Part shown: positions 25,278 through 37,236 of the stretch, one piece after another
Layout of the letters: each line of letters begins with the position of its first letter
Numbering within the stretch: the first letter of the stretch is position 1
Assembly (NCBI GenBank): GCA_003243425.1
Contig: QFQP01000009.1
Coordinates: 124,001 to 188,000, forward strand
Direction of reading: 5' to 3'
Source of the DNA: Archangium gephyra
Lineage (GTDB): Bacteria; Myxococcota; Myxococcia; Myxococcales; Myxococcaceae
Length of the DNA: 64,000 bases
The notes under the pieces: generated by a model
The model's database searches: none
The model's input: the letters and a program-made list of their open reading frames with translations, nothing else
Told to the model about the DNA's origin: nothing
Translations under genes and position numbers: made by a program

Positions 25278-26069
25278 ATGGATCTGCAACTGAAGGGCAA
25301 GCGGGCGCTGGTCACCGGAAGCACCGCGGGGATCGGCTACGCCATCGCCGAAGCGCTCGCGCGTGAAGGCGCGCACGTCATCATCAATGGGCGCAAGGAA
25401 GAGGCGACGAAGACGGCGGCGGCCACGCTGGCCAGGGCGACCGGCGGCACCGTGATTCCCTTCGCGGGCGATCTGTCGACGGAGAAGGCGGCCAACGAGC
25501 TGTTCGCCGCGCACCCGGTCATCGACGTGCTGATCAACAACCTCGGCATCTTTGAGCCGAAGAACTTCGAAGACATTCCCGACGAAGACTGGAGGCGCTT
25601 CTTCGAGGTGAACGTGCTCAGCGGCGCGCGTCTGGCGCGGCTCTACCTGCCGGCGATGCGCAAGCAGAACTGGGGCCGCATCGTCTTCATCTCCAGCGAG
25701 AGCGCCGTTCAGATCCCGGTCGAGATGATCCACTACGGCATGACCAAGACCGCGCAGTTGGCGATCGCGCGAGGTCTCGCGGAGGCGACCGCGGGCACCG
25801 GCATCACCGTCAACAGCGTGCTCCCCGGGCCGACGCGCTCGCGCGGCGTGGGCGACTTCGTGAGCACGCTGGCGAAAGAAGCCGGCAAGACCGAAGCGGA
25901 GTTCGAGAAGGAGTTCTTCACGGTCGCGCGCCCCACGTCGCTCATCAAGCGCTTCGCCACGCCGGAAGAAGTGGCCTCGATGGTCGTCTACGTGGCGAGC
26001 CCGCTCGCGTCCGCCACCACCGGCGCCGCGCTCCGCGTCGACGGCGGTACGGCGAAGAACATCATCTAA
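25278..26069 (+). CDS. SDR-family oxidoreductase (3-oxoacyl-ACP reductase-like)
   Basis: The 263-residue classical SDR has 'LVTGSTAGIGYAIAEAL', 'INNLGIFEP' (NNAG position), the catalytic serine in 'FISSES', and Y/K in 'HYGMTKTAQLA'. The arginine and lysine in 'INGRKEE' after the second strand suggest NADP(H). The C-terminus 'GAALRVDGGTAKNII' is family-typical. The substrate is unknown. Its stop overlaps that of the convergent LOR-type gene by 3-4 bases. Confidence 0.9.
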   Translation: MDLQLKGKRALVTGSTAGIGYAIAEALAREGAHVIINGRKEEATKTAAATLARATGGTVIPFAGDLSTEKAANELFAAHPVIDVLINNLGIFEPKNFEDIPDEDWRRFFEVNVLSGARLARLYLPAMRKQNWGRIVFISSESAVQIPVEMIHYGMTKTAQLAIARGLAEATAGTGITVNSVLPGPTRSRGVGDFVSTLAKEAGKTEAEFEKEFFTVARPTSLIKRFATPEEVASMVVYVASPLASATTGAALRVDGGTAKNII

Positions 26070-26575
26070 TTTTCGGGCTTCGGCTTTGCGGCCTTCTTGC
26101 CGTGGCAGACCTGGTCGATGACGACGGCCGACGCGAGGATCAACACCGGGTCTTCGCCGTCGGCCACGTCGACGCCGTAGGTGTCGCGGAGCGTGAACCA
26201 CTTCTTCGAAACCGTGGCCACCACGCGGTCTCCGCGGCGGAAGGTGTACTCGTGGTCGAGCAGGTTGCCCTGCGCGTCGAGATCATCGGGGCCGGGAACG
26301 TCGACCGTGAATCCGCAGCGCAGAATGTTGATGAGATCCTTCTTCACGACGGCGACCTGTTTGCCGTCGCGGAGAATCTCGTACGAATCGGTGAGCGAGA
26401 TGAGCTTCTCGCGAATGAAGGCCAGCTCGTTGCCAGCCATGTCTTCGAACGAGAGCTTCTCTCGCAGCAGCGTGAAGGCCTTGCCATCGACCTTGTAGAC
26501 CTCGCGGCCGTGCTCGTCCTTGATGGTGTAGTCGTCGCCGAACGCGAACAGGTCCTGCCGCATCGTGTAGCGCAT
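26066..26575 (-). CDS. LOR/tubby-like (LURP-one-related, DUF567) protein
   Basis: The 169-residue protein matches the LOR family, whose fold is shared with tubby C-terminal domains and phospholipid scramblases. Evidence is the N-terminal 'RYTMRQDLFAFGDDYTI', the repeated 'I(K)D..G..VY.V.GKAF' strand pattern, and 'YEILRDGKQVAVVKKDL'. I chose ATG 26575 because family members begin at this tyrosine-rich strand; the ORF extends to 26647 only with non-homologous residues. Its role in bacteria is not established; lipid or nucleic-acid binding has been proposed for the fold. Confidence 0.8.
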   Translation of the reverse strand: MRYTMRQDLFAFGDDYTIKDEHGREVYKVDGKAFTLLREKLSFEDMAGNELAFIREKLISLTDSYEILRDGKQVAVVKKDLINILRCGFTVDVPGPDDLDAQGNLLDHEYTFRRGDRVVATVSKKWFTLRDTYGVDVADGEDPVLILASAVVIDQVCHGKKAAKPKPEN

Positions 26576-26654
26576 GCGGGCTTCAGACCATGCGAAGGCC
26601 GCGAGCGCGAGTCGAAGTGACCCGCGCCCACGGCCTGTGAAGCTCAAATGCAGC

Positions 26655-27146
26655 TCAGTCGAGCATCGTCAGGTCGACGATGCGCTCGGCCGGCCACCGC
26701 TCCGGGTCGGGAGACGCGCCCTCTTCACCGAGCGTCATCACCACCAGCTGCGAGCGCTTCACGCCGTGGTTGGTCAGGTACTTGGCGACGTTGCCGGCGC
26801 GCACGTAGCCGAGCTCGTAGTTGTACGACTCGGTGCCTGCGGGGTCGGTGTACCCGACGATGTGCAGCGTCTTGCCCTTCATGGGGCCGTCCGACAGGCA
26901 GTAGGCGACCATGTCGAGCGACTGCCGCGCCTCGGTCGTGAGAGAGGCCGAGTTGAAGTCGAACATCGGCGCGCGGTCAGGGGCGGCCTGACAGAGCTTC
27001 TGAATCGTCTGGTCGATGCGAACGACGCCAGTCTGATTGGCGCGCTCGGCGTCGGCCTGCGCCGCGCGGCGCTCGTTATGCGCGCAACCCGTGGCAGCGA
27101 AAGCAACAGCGGCACCAGCAAGAGCAAAACGGTGAATGCGGTTCAT
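26655..27146 (-). CDS. OmpA/Pal-like peptidoglycan-binding lipoprotein
   Basis: The 163-residue protein has a lipoprotein signal ('FALAGAAVAFAATGC', lipobox ATGC) and a C-terminal OmpA-like domain. The motif 'TLHIVGYTDPAGTESYNYELG' region is the peptidoglycan-binding signature (D and R positions; 'YVRAGNVAKYL'). I chose ATG 27146 because AAGGGGA sits 7 bases upstream and the signal peptide starts there; the ORF to 27251 has no signal. It would anchor the outer membrane to peptidoglycan. It is divergent from the NTF2-like gene across 141 bases. Confidence 0.85.
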   Translation of the reverse strand: MNRIHRFALAGAAVAFAATGCAHNERRAAQADAERANQTGVVRIDQTIQKLCQAAPDRAPMFDFNSASLTTEARQSLDMVAYCLSDGPMKGKTLHIVGYTDPAGTESYNYELGYVRAGNVAKYLTNHGVKRSQLVVMTLGEEGASPDPERWPAERIVDLTMLD

Positions 27147-27273
27147 GTGTGGTCCCCTTCGGTGTTTGTGACTGACCGCAGACCATCCACGTGCGATGCC
27201 AACGAGTCGTTTCGGGCAGATACCGCGCTCGCGACGGCATGAACGCCACACGTCGGCGCTCGACCCGGGGCGC

Positions 27274-27279
27274 TATGGT
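27274..27279 (+). promoter_or_regulatory. Putative -10 element of a leaderless transcript (Rieske/desaturase operon)
   Basis: TATGGT lies 8 bases before the ATG at 27288. The spacer GCGCGCCC has no Shine-Dalgarno. It would drive the four-gene operon 27288-31021. Confidence 0.42.
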
Positions 27280-27287
27280 GCGCGCCC

Positions 27288-27917
27288 ATGGTTCTCACCT
27301 CATTGACACTCGTGCTGTGCGCGGCGGCGATCGACGGCGGCATGCCGCTGGAAGCGGCGCCGGCTGAAGTCGCAGCACCCGCGCCTGCGCCCATCTCCGA
27401 AGAACAGCTGCACAACGAGCTGCGCCAGGTGCGCGACGAAATGGAGAAGGCGCTCAACGCACGCGATCTCGACGGGCTGATGAAGCACCTCGACGAGCGC
27501 GTGATCTTCAGCACCATGAACGGCGACGTGGTCACCGGTCACCTCGGTGTGCGCGAGTACTACACGAAGATGTTGAGCGGCCCGGGCAGCCGCGTGAAGG
27601 CGGTGAAGGCGCACTTCGACGTCACCGAGCTCTCACGGCTGTACGACGGCCGCATCGCGACCGCCTTCGGCACCACCAACGATCACTACGAGCTCGCCGA
27701 CGGCATGGCGTTCGACATGAAGGCGCAGTGGTCGTCGACGTTGCGACGTGGGCCCGACGGCAACTGGAAGATCCTCACCTTCCACTACTCGGCGAACATC
27801 TTCGACAACGCGGTGCGCGACATGGAGCTGGGCGTGCTCAAGAAGGTCGCGATCGGCGCGGCGATCTTCGCGCTCCTCGTCGGTCTGCTGATCGGCTGGA
27901 GACTGGGCCGGAAGTGA
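27288..27917 (+). CDS. NTF2/SnoaL-like domain protein with signal peptide and C-terminal membrane anchor
   Basis: The 209-residue protein starts with a short signal ('VLTSLTLVLCAAA'), followed by a proline/alanine-rich linker. An NTF2-like cone fold follows ('EMEKALNARDLDGLMKHLDERVIFS', shown here split across residues 50-75; 'WKILTFHYSANIF'). A C-terminal transmembrane helix (about 183-203) ends in basic residues. NTF2-like domains bind small hydrophobic ligands or act as isomerases or dehydratases; no catalytic residue can be assigned. Its stop overlaps the Rieske gene start in a GTGA, so it is the first gene of the operon. Confidence 0.75.
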   Translation: MVLTSLTLVLCAAAIDGGMPLEAAPAEVAAPAPAPISEEQLHNELRQVRDEMEKALNARDLDGLMKHLDERVIFSTMNGDVVTGHLGVREYYTKMLSGPGSRVKAVKAHFDVTELSRLYDGRIATAFGTTNDHYELADGMAFDMKAQWSSTLRRGPDGNWKILTFHYSANIFDNAVRDMELGVLKKVAIGAAIFALLVGLLIGWRLGRK

Positions 27918-28849
27918 GGCTCATCGCCGCACCGCAGGTCGTCGCACAGCGGCCGTGGCCCAGGTGGCCAGCAGGCTGGTCGGTGATGGCCCGGTCCATC
28001 GAGCTGACGAAGCCGCGCACGGTGAACTTCGCCGGCAGCGAGCTCGTGTTGTTTCGGGGCGCAGACGGCGTTGCGCGCGCGGTCGACGCGTGGTGTCCAC
28101 ACATGGGCGCGCACCTCGGGCAGGGCACCGTGCAGGGCAATGCGCTGCGCTGCGCGCTGCACCACCACGAAGTCGGTTGCGCGCATTCTCCGTGGAAGGT
28201 CGAGGAACGCTTCGGGCTGGTCTTCGTGACCCGTCGCGATCACACAGCGCCGCTGCCTGACGTCACCAATCGTGACGACTTCCACTTCACCACCAGCGCG
28301 CCGGTGGAGATCGACGTGCCGTGGGCGAACTTCGTGCTCAACGGCTTCGATCTCCCCCACCTCGAGGCCGTTCACCACCGCGCGCTGTTGAAGCCCGCCA
28401 CCATCACCCACGACGTCGGCTGCATGCGGCTCGAATACGAGACGCGCATCACCGGCCGCGGCCCTTCGGACCTGATGATGAAGCTGCTGTCGCGCAATCA
28501 CGTGCGCGCGCGCATGAGCTGCTTCGGCACCGTCGGCATCGTCGAAGCAAACCTGGGGTGGACAAGGTCGGCCCTCATCTGCGGCGTGTCTCCACGGCCC
28601 GAGACGCAAAGCAACGAAGCGTGGCCTACGGGTCACAGCCGCACGTGGTTGAGCTTCGGGGTGCCGAAGAACTCGCTGGCGCCACGGCTGCGCGCCGCGA
28701 TGACGAAGTGGCTCTACCTCGCGTTTCTGTCGCGCGACTTCGTGGTGCTCCGCAAGCAGCGGCTGACGCTCGCGAACGTCGACGACGAGAGCACGCTGGC
28801 GGTCGCCGACTTCCTCACCTCGCTCGAGGACTGGGGCCGTGAAGGCTGA
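27914..28849 (+). CDS. Rieske non-haem iron oxygenase
   Basis: The 311-residue product has a complete Rieske [2Fe-2S] site CxH-x16-CxxH (C61, H63, C80, H83 in 'CPHMGAHLG' and 'LRCALHHHE'). A mononuclear-iron helix follows in 'NGFDLPHLEAVHHRALL', supplying the two histidines. This is the alpha-subunit layout of Rieske oxygenases acting on aromatic, sterol or lipid substrates. I chose GTG 27914, in the GTGA overlap with the upstream stop; the ORF from 27728 is out-of-frame NTF2. No ferredoxin or reductase gene is adjacent. Desaturase and prenyl-synthase neighbours suggest a lipid or isoprenoid substrate. Confidence 0.88.
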   Translation: MRLIAAPQVVAQRPWPRWPAGWSVMARSIELTKPRTVNFAGSELVLFRGADGVARAVDAWCPHMGAHLGQGTVQGNALRCALHHHEVGCAHSPWKVEERFGLVFVTRRDHTAPLPDVTNRDDFHFTTSAPVEIDVPWANFVLNGFDLPHLEAVHHRALLKPATITHDVGCMRLEYETRITGRGPSDLMMKLLSRNHVRARMSCFGTVGIVEANLGWTRSALICGVSPRPETQSNEAWPTGHSRTWLSFGVPKNSLAPRLRAAMTKWLYLAFLSRDFVVLRKQRLTLANVDDESTLAVADFLTSLEDWGREG

Positions 28850-29717
28850 GACCATTCCTTCGCGGCTCAACTCCGTGCTGTTGCTCGCCGCGTCGCTGGT
28901 GAGTGGCGGCGCGCTCTGGGTGGCGTCACGGGGCCCCTGGTGGGCGACGGTGCTCGCGGCGCTCGTCTTTTCCTATTCGGCCAACGCCACGTTCTCGCTG
29001 CTGCATGAAGCCGTGCACGGGGTGCTGTTCGAGCACGCGACGGTGAACACCTGGGCCGGCCGCTTCGCCGCGGCGTGGTTCCCGACAGGCTTCTCGTTGC
29101 AGCGCGCGTTTCACCTGAATCACCACGCGCACAATCGCGGCCCGTCGGAGCGCTTCGATTACCTGCAGCCCGGCGAGTCGCGGTGGCTCAAGAACGCGCA
29201 GTGGTACTCGATTCTCACCGGGCTCTATTGGGTCTTTGCGATCTTCGGCGGCCTCGCGTGGCTGTTCGCGCCGTTCGCGTTCGCCCTCGGTCGCGGCGAC
29301 AAGCGCTTCGCGAAGCAGACCGCGTCGGCGACGTACTTCGAGGCCATCCGGTCGCTCCCTCCGGTGGTGAGCCGGCTCGAAGTGCTCGCCAGTTGGGCGT
29401 TTCAGGTGACGTTGTTCTTCACCCTCGAGCTGAACGTGGTCGGTTGGCTCGCCTGCTACGCCGCGTTCGGTTGGCAGTGGAGCGCGCTGCAGTACGCCGA
29501 CCACGCCTACTCACCGCTCGATGCCCACGATGGCGCGTGGGACCTGCGCGTGCCCCGGCTGCACCGCTGGCTGTTCCTCAACTACCACCTGCATCGCGCA
29601 CATCACCGCTCGCCCCGCACTCCGTGGATTCATCTGCCCGCGCGCGCCGACGCTGACGGCCCTTCCTGGTGGTCGGTGTACCGCTCGATGTGGCGCGGCC
29701 CACGAGAGCTCCCGTGA
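28839..29717 (+). CDS. Membrane fatty-acid desaturase/hydroxylase (histidine-box di-iron)
   Basis: The 292-residue protein has four or five membrane helices and the three histidine boxes of the membrane di-iron family: 'HEAVHG', 'HLNHHAHN' and 'HRAHH'. The family includes acyl desaturases and carotenoid hydroxylases or ketolases. The GTG start overlaps the Rieske gene by 11 bases and the stop overlaps the PAP2-prenyl-synthase gene in a GTGA. The context leaves open whether the substrate is an acyl chain or an isoprenoid. Confidence 0.88.
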   Translation: MKAETIPSRLNSVLLLAASLVSGGALWVASRGPWWATVLAALVFSYSANATFSLLHEAVHGVLFEHATVNTWAGRFAAAWFPTGFSLQRAFHLNHHAHNRGPSERFDYLQPGESRWLKNAQWYSILTGLYWVFAIFGGLAWLFAPFAFALGRGDKRFAKQTASATYFEAIRSLPPVVSRLEVLASWAFQVTLFFTLELNVVGWLACYAAFGWQWSALQYADHAYSPLDAHDGAWDLRVPRLHRWLFLNYHLHRAHHRSPRTPWIHLPARADADGPSWWSVYRSMWRGPRELP

Positions 29718-31021
29718 AGCGGTTCGCGCTGTTCGTGTGCGCGGCCGTGGCCTCGAGCTTCGCCGTCATCTACGGCGGCGCCAGCGCGTTGTCCGCGGTC
29801 GTTCCATGGCGCGTTCGTGTCGATCTTCCGTTCGAACAATCGATCCCGTTCCTTCCGTGGAGCGCGGTCGTCTACCTGTCGATGGACCTGCTGCTGTTGC
29901 TGGCGCCGTTCGTCCTCAAGGACGCCAGGCGGCTCGCGGCGTTCGGGGCCTTGCTGATTCTGCAGATGCTGATCGCAGCGCCCTTCTTCGTGCTGCTGCC
30001 GGTGGCTGACGTCTTCGGGCCGCGCGTGGTCGAGGGCGCGGCTGCTCCGTTCTTCAGGCTCGCAGACACGATGAACCTCGAGCGCAACTACCTGCCGTCG
30101 TTGCACGTAGCGTTCTCAGTGACGGCGGCGCGCGCATATGGCGGTCGCTGGTGGTGGTCGTGGGCCGCTGCGATCGCGGCGTCGACGCTGCTGATGCACG
30201 AGCACTACGTCGTCGACGTCATCGCGGGTGCCGCGCTCGCGTTGGTCGCCTTCGCGTTGTGGTTCGACCGACTGGTGACGTTCGACCTCCACGAAGCGGT
30301 GTCCACCGAGTGGCTGCTGTTCGTCGAGCTGACGCGCTTTGGCCTTCGTCATCGCCGCTACGTGCCCATCAACCTCGCGCTCTACGCGCTCGCCCTGCCC
30401 CGCTTCCGCGAACGACGCGTGCTGCGCAGTGGCTACGTGCTGCTGCAGGTGATCGATGACGTGCTCGACGGAGATCGGGTCATCGAAGAGCCGCCGCTCG
30501 ACCTCGCGCGCCGGGCAGTGACTCACCTCGAGACACGCGTCTTCACCGACGACCGCCTCGGTCGGCTCTGCAGAGCGTTCTGTCGTGACGCGCCCGCCGA
30601 AGCGATCCCCGTGGCGGTCTCGTTGATCCACACCATGTGCCGCGACCACGAGCGCATGACCACCAAGGCGCGTTGGGGAGCCGCGAAGATCCGCGAACAG
30701 CTTCACGACACCTTCCGCGGCAGCCTGGAGGTCCTGCTGATCTGCGGCGGCTCGACGGCGCGGGCCGCCGACGTGCCGAAGCTCGTTGAGCTGATGAGCT
30801 GGTGTTCAGCCGTTCGAGACCTCGACGAAGACGAAGCGCGCGGGCTCTTCAACCTGCCGATCGGCGCCCAACGCGCCGAATGGCTCGACGCCGAGCGGAT
30901 TCGCGCACGTCAGCTGCTCATCGAAACCGACGCAGAGCTCGCGCAACTGAAAGACCGGCGAGCGGCGAGGTGGCTCGGCGTGCTGGCCCGGTCGACTCGC
31001 AAGTACCTGAACGCCACGTGA
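29714..31021 (+). CDS. Fusion of an Aur1-type PAP2 phosphatase/transferase with a squalene/phytoene-synthase-like domain
   Basis: The 435-residue protein begins at GTG 29714 (GTGA overlap with the desaturase). Residues 1-190 form about six helices with the PAP2/Aur1 active site 'NYLPSLHVAFS' (H131) and 'HEHYVVDVIAG' (H164, D168). Residues 200-435 resemble head-to-head prenyl synthases. They have a first Asp-rich motif 'VIDDVLDGDR' (D248, D249, D252) and a second, 'CSAVRDLDEDEARG' (D369, D373), followed by 'LFNLP', as in CrtB/HpnD. Both domains keep their key residues, so both may be active. A prenyl-diphosphate reaction with phosphate release or head-group transfer is plausible but inferred. 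Confidence 0.78.
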   Translation: MKRFALFVCAAVASSFAVIYGGASALSAVVPWRVRVDLPFEQSIPFLPWSAVVYLSMDLLLLLAPFVLKDARRLAAFGALLILQMLIAAPFFVLLPVADVFGPRVVEGAAAPFFRLADTMNLERNYLPSLHVAFSVTAARAYGGRWWWSWAAAIAASTLLMHEHYVVDVIAGAALALVAFALWFDRLVTFDLHEAVSTEWLLFVELTRFGLRHRRYVPINLALYALALPRFRERRVLRSGYVLLQVIDDVLDGDRVIEEPPLDLARRAVTHLETRVFTDDRLGRLCRAFCRDAPAEAIPVAVSLIHTMCRDHERMTTKARWGAAKIREQLHDTFRGSLEVLLICGGSTARAADVPKLVELMSWCSAVRDLDEDEARGLFNLPIGAQRAEWLDAERIRARQLLIETDAELAQLKDRRAARWLGVLARSTRKYLNAT

Positions 31022-31033
31022 CGTGAGCCCGCG

Positions 31034-32122
31034 TCAGAGGCCCCAGCCCCGCGTCGCAGCGCTCAACGCCCGGCGCGGCGTGCGATCGATGTCCACGAGG
31101 CCCCACCACTCCTCGTTGAAGGTGCGGTCCGGGTGAGGGCCACCGCCCGGCGCGATGCCGCCGACGTCGTGAGCGCTCGGAGAACCGGCGCCGTCCTTCC
31201 ACCACTCGTCACACCACTCGAAGATCGCTCCGCCGATCGCCACACCTCCGGAACCGGACCACTGCGCGTGAATTTCAGCGGTCAGCGCCTCGGTGGCGTC
31301 GGCCTGCGACTGTTGATCCTCAGCCGGAATCAGCGCGTTCCACGCATCGGCGCCGTATTCGCCGAGCATCATCGGCTTCGTCGACCGCTGCGCGTAGCGG
31401 GTGAACAGATCACCGAAGGTGATGCCGCGATACGCGTTGATGGCCCACACATCGGTCAGCGGCATGGCGTCGATCACCTCCTGCGAAGGCAGTTCGCCGT
31501 ACACGTTGATGATGGGAATGCGCGAGTCACTGGCGCGAATGAGCGCCATCACCTCGTTGAGCCGCGAGCGTGAGTCGGTCGCGGACATGCCGACGTAGAG
31601 GCCGTTGTAGTTCCACTCGTTGCCGACCAGCCAACCGAGGATCGCCGGGTGGTTCTTCACGGCCTCGACGCGCGCGGTGGTGACTGACGCCGCGTCTCCG
31701 CCCCAGGAGTAGACGGTGTTGAGCACGTACAACCCATGCCGCTGCAGCGCATCGAGCACCGCGCGATCGCTGATGGGCACATACGTGCGGACCGCGTTGA
31801 AGCCCGCCGACGCCATCATCGCCGCGTCACGTTCGACTTCTCCGGAGAAGTCGAGCCCGTTGGGGTGCGAGCCGCCTTTGCGCACCGGGTTCCAGCCGAC
31901 GGCACGAATCTCGATCGGCGAACCATCGACGAGCAGCTGTCGCCCGACGATGCGCAGCTCCGGCAGACCACCGTCACGCACCGGAGCGCCGGCGTCTGAA
32001 GTCTGATGACCCGCGTCCACCACGATCGACGCGTCGGGTACCGATTCTGTGCCGCCATCGGGCATCTCACCGACCGCACCGGTGCACGCGCAGAGCAACA
32101 ACAGCCACGACCAACGCGTCAC
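31034..32122 (-). CDS. Secreted TIM-barrel glycoside hydrolase (GH2/GH5-like), lipoprotein
   Basis: The 362-residue protein has a lipoprotein signal ('WSWLLLLCAC') and a low-complexity DGG-rich linker (residues 20-55). A beta/alpha-barrel follows, with 'IRAVGWNPVR' near the start, an acid/base glutamate in 'LGWLVGNEWNYNG', and a probable nucleophile glutamate in 'MMLGEYGADAW'. This matches clan GH-A, closest to GH2 C-terminal domains or glucanosyltransferases. The substrate is unknown. Its ATG overlaps the stop of the chimeric pseudogene upstream by 4 bases. The 3' end faces the PAP2-prenyl-synthase gene 12 bases away. Confidence 0.8.
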   Translation of the reverse strand: MTRWSWLLLLCACTGAVGEMPDGGTESVPDASIVVDAGHQTSDAGAPVRDGGLPELRIVGRQLLVDGSPIEIRAVGWNPVRKGGSHPNGLDFSGEVERDAAMMASAGFNAVRTYVPISDRAVLDALQRHGLYVLNTVYSWGGDAASVTTARVEAVKNHPAILGWLVGNEWNYNGLYVGMSATDSRSRLNEVMALIRASDSRIPIINVYGELPSQEVIDAMPLTDVWAINAYRGITFGDLFTRYAQRSTKPMMLGEYGADAWNALIPAEDQQSQADATEALTAEIHAQWSGSGGVAIGGAIFEWCDEWWKDGAGSPSAHDVGGIAPGGGPHPDRTFNEEWWGLVDIDRTPRRALSAATRGWGL

Positions 32123-32581
32123 AGCGACTCCACGAACGTCACGAGGGCTTCGCGATCGGCGGCGTTCAACGAGGCGAACGTGTCGCGCATGCGCTGCGCT
32201 TCACCGCCATGCCAGAGCACCGCTTCAGTCACCGAACGAGCGCGGCCGTCGTGCAGCAGGTTCACCTGACCCACCGTCTGCAACGTCGAACCGACGCCCC
32301 ACAGCGGAGCCGTGCGCCACTCACTCGCGGTCGCCTCACCCGAGGCGTCTGCCGGTCGCGGGGTCGGTGCGCGTCGGGTACCAACCCGTGGCCCCGATGC
32401 GCTCGAAGGTGATGGTGCCGCCGTGCGACGGCGCGTCACCTGCATCAGGCGGAGGGACGACGACCCCTGAATCACGAAGCGCCTGCGGGGGCGCGCCTTC
32501 TTCGCCGGAGTCAGGAACGCTCGACGGCGGCGCCGAACACGCACACCACACCACACCGGAGATCAGCCACAGAGCCCGCAC
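32119..32581 (-). pseudogene. Chimeric remnant: lipoprotein N-terminus joined out of frame to the C-terminus of a di-haem oxidoreductase
   Basis: From 32581 an 81-residue ORF reads a lipoprotein signal ('LWLISGVVWCAC') and 'ITFERIGATGWYPTRTDP', then stops at 32336. From about 32337 another frame reads 'EWRTAPLWGVG', 'FLHDGRARS'-like 'LLHDGRARSVTEAVLWHGGE' and 'LNAADREALVTFVESL'. This is the typical C-terminus of DHOR-type c-cytochrome peroxidases. The roughly 350 central residues with CxxCH haem motifs are absent. I read this as an internal deletion or recombination product. It is followed by the glycoside hydrolase with a 4-base overlap, the kind of coupling an intact gene would have had. 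Confidence 0.6.
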
Positions 32582-32614
32582 GCGGCCAGAGAGACCTGAG
32601 CGCGCAACAACGGC

Positions 32615-34031
32615 TCACGAGTCGTTGCGCCAACCGCCACCGAGCGCTTCGTAGAGCGAGACCACGGACACCAGCAGGCGCTTGCGGGTCTCGATGAGTT
32701 CGAGTTGCGCGTCGAGCGAGTCGCGCCGCGTCAGCAGCACTTCCATGTAGTCCGCACGTGCCGACTGAAAGAGCGTGTTCGAGACCTCGACCGAGCGGCC
32801 GAGCACGGCGACCTGCTGCTCCTGCAAGTCGTAGGTCTTCTGCAGGTTCTCGAACTTCACGAGTTGGTTGGCCACGTCGATGACCGACTGCAGCAGCGTC
32901 TTTTCGTAGGTGAAGACGGCCTGGAGCTGTCTGGCGTTCGCCGACCGGTAGTCGGCCTCGATGCCGGCGCGGTTGAGCAGCGGCGCGGTGACGCTGCCGG
33001 CGATGGCGTAGAAGATCGACAGCGGCGTATCGACCAGGTGCGTGACGTTGAACGACTGGTACCCCACCCGCGCGTCGACGCTGAACGAGGGGAAGAACTT
33101 CGCGCGCGCCACGTCGATGTCGAGCTTCGAGGCCTGCAGCTCCAGCTCAGCGGCGCGCAGGTCGGGCCGGTTCTCCAGCAGCTCCGCCGGCACGCCCGCG
33201 TGCAGTACTTCGGGGAGCGGCGCCTGCAACTCCGCCGCGTTCCGCGCGACGGGTTGAGGAAACCGGCCCACGAGGAAGTTGATGCGGTTCTCTGCCTGCA
33301 CGCGCTCCTGACGCAGATCGAACAGCCGGCTGCGGTTCTTGAGCACCTCCGCTTCGAAGCGCTGCACGGCCAGCTCGGTCACGCGCGCGGCCTGCTTTTC
33401 GATGCGCACCACTTCGAGCGCGTCGGCCTGAATCTGAATGTTGCGCTCCAGCACCTCGAGCTGGTTGTCGAGCGCGATGAGCTCGTAATACGAGCGCGCG
33501 ATCTCGGCGACGAGCTGGGTGACCATGAAGTTCCGCCCTTCGACGCTCGCGAGGTAGCGCGCCTGCGCCGAGTTTGCGGCGTTGCGCAGCTTCCCGAACA
33601 CGTCGATCTCCCACGACGCGGTCAACCCAAACGCAAAATTGCCGAGATGTTCAGGCACGCCGTTGGCCGCATCGGCGACGCCCTGGCTGGTATAGCCGCC
33701 GACCTTCTCGACGCCACTGCCGATGCCGGCCCCCAGCCTGGGGAGATATTCGCCGCGCCGGGCAGACACCTCGTTCTGCGCAATGACCATCTCCTGTACG
33801 CGAACGTTCAGTTCCTGGTTGTTCTTGAGCGCGAGCTCCACGAGCTCGCGCAGCTCGGGGCTGGTGAAGAACGCCTTCCAGTTCTTCTGCGCGACGCTGT
33901 GGGCCGGGTCGGCGGGGGCGCCATCGGTGCGGAAGCTGTTGGGGACGGCCTTTCGCACGTCGCGCGACGGGTTCTCGACGAGCGTGGGAATGCAACCGCT
34001 CACCAACAGACAGAGCGCCGCGAGCTTCAAC

Positions 34032-34039
<8 letters not shown>
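32615..34039 (-). CDS. RND efflux outer-membrane channel (NodT/OprM family lipoprotein)
   Basis: The 474-residue TolC-like factor has a lipobox ('LKLAALCLLVSGC') and two OEP repeats with long helices. Family signatures include 'SWEIDVFGKLRNAANSAQAR' and 'AELLENRPDLRAAELELQAS'. It overlaps the RND pump gene by 8 bases and is the last gene of the tripartite operon. It would form the outer-membrane exit duct. Confidence 0.95.
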
Positions 34040-37193
<3,154 letters not shown>

Positions 37194-37236
37194 GACTTGT
37201 TTTCGAGCTCACGTCTGTTCAGACAGGAGCAGGCCT

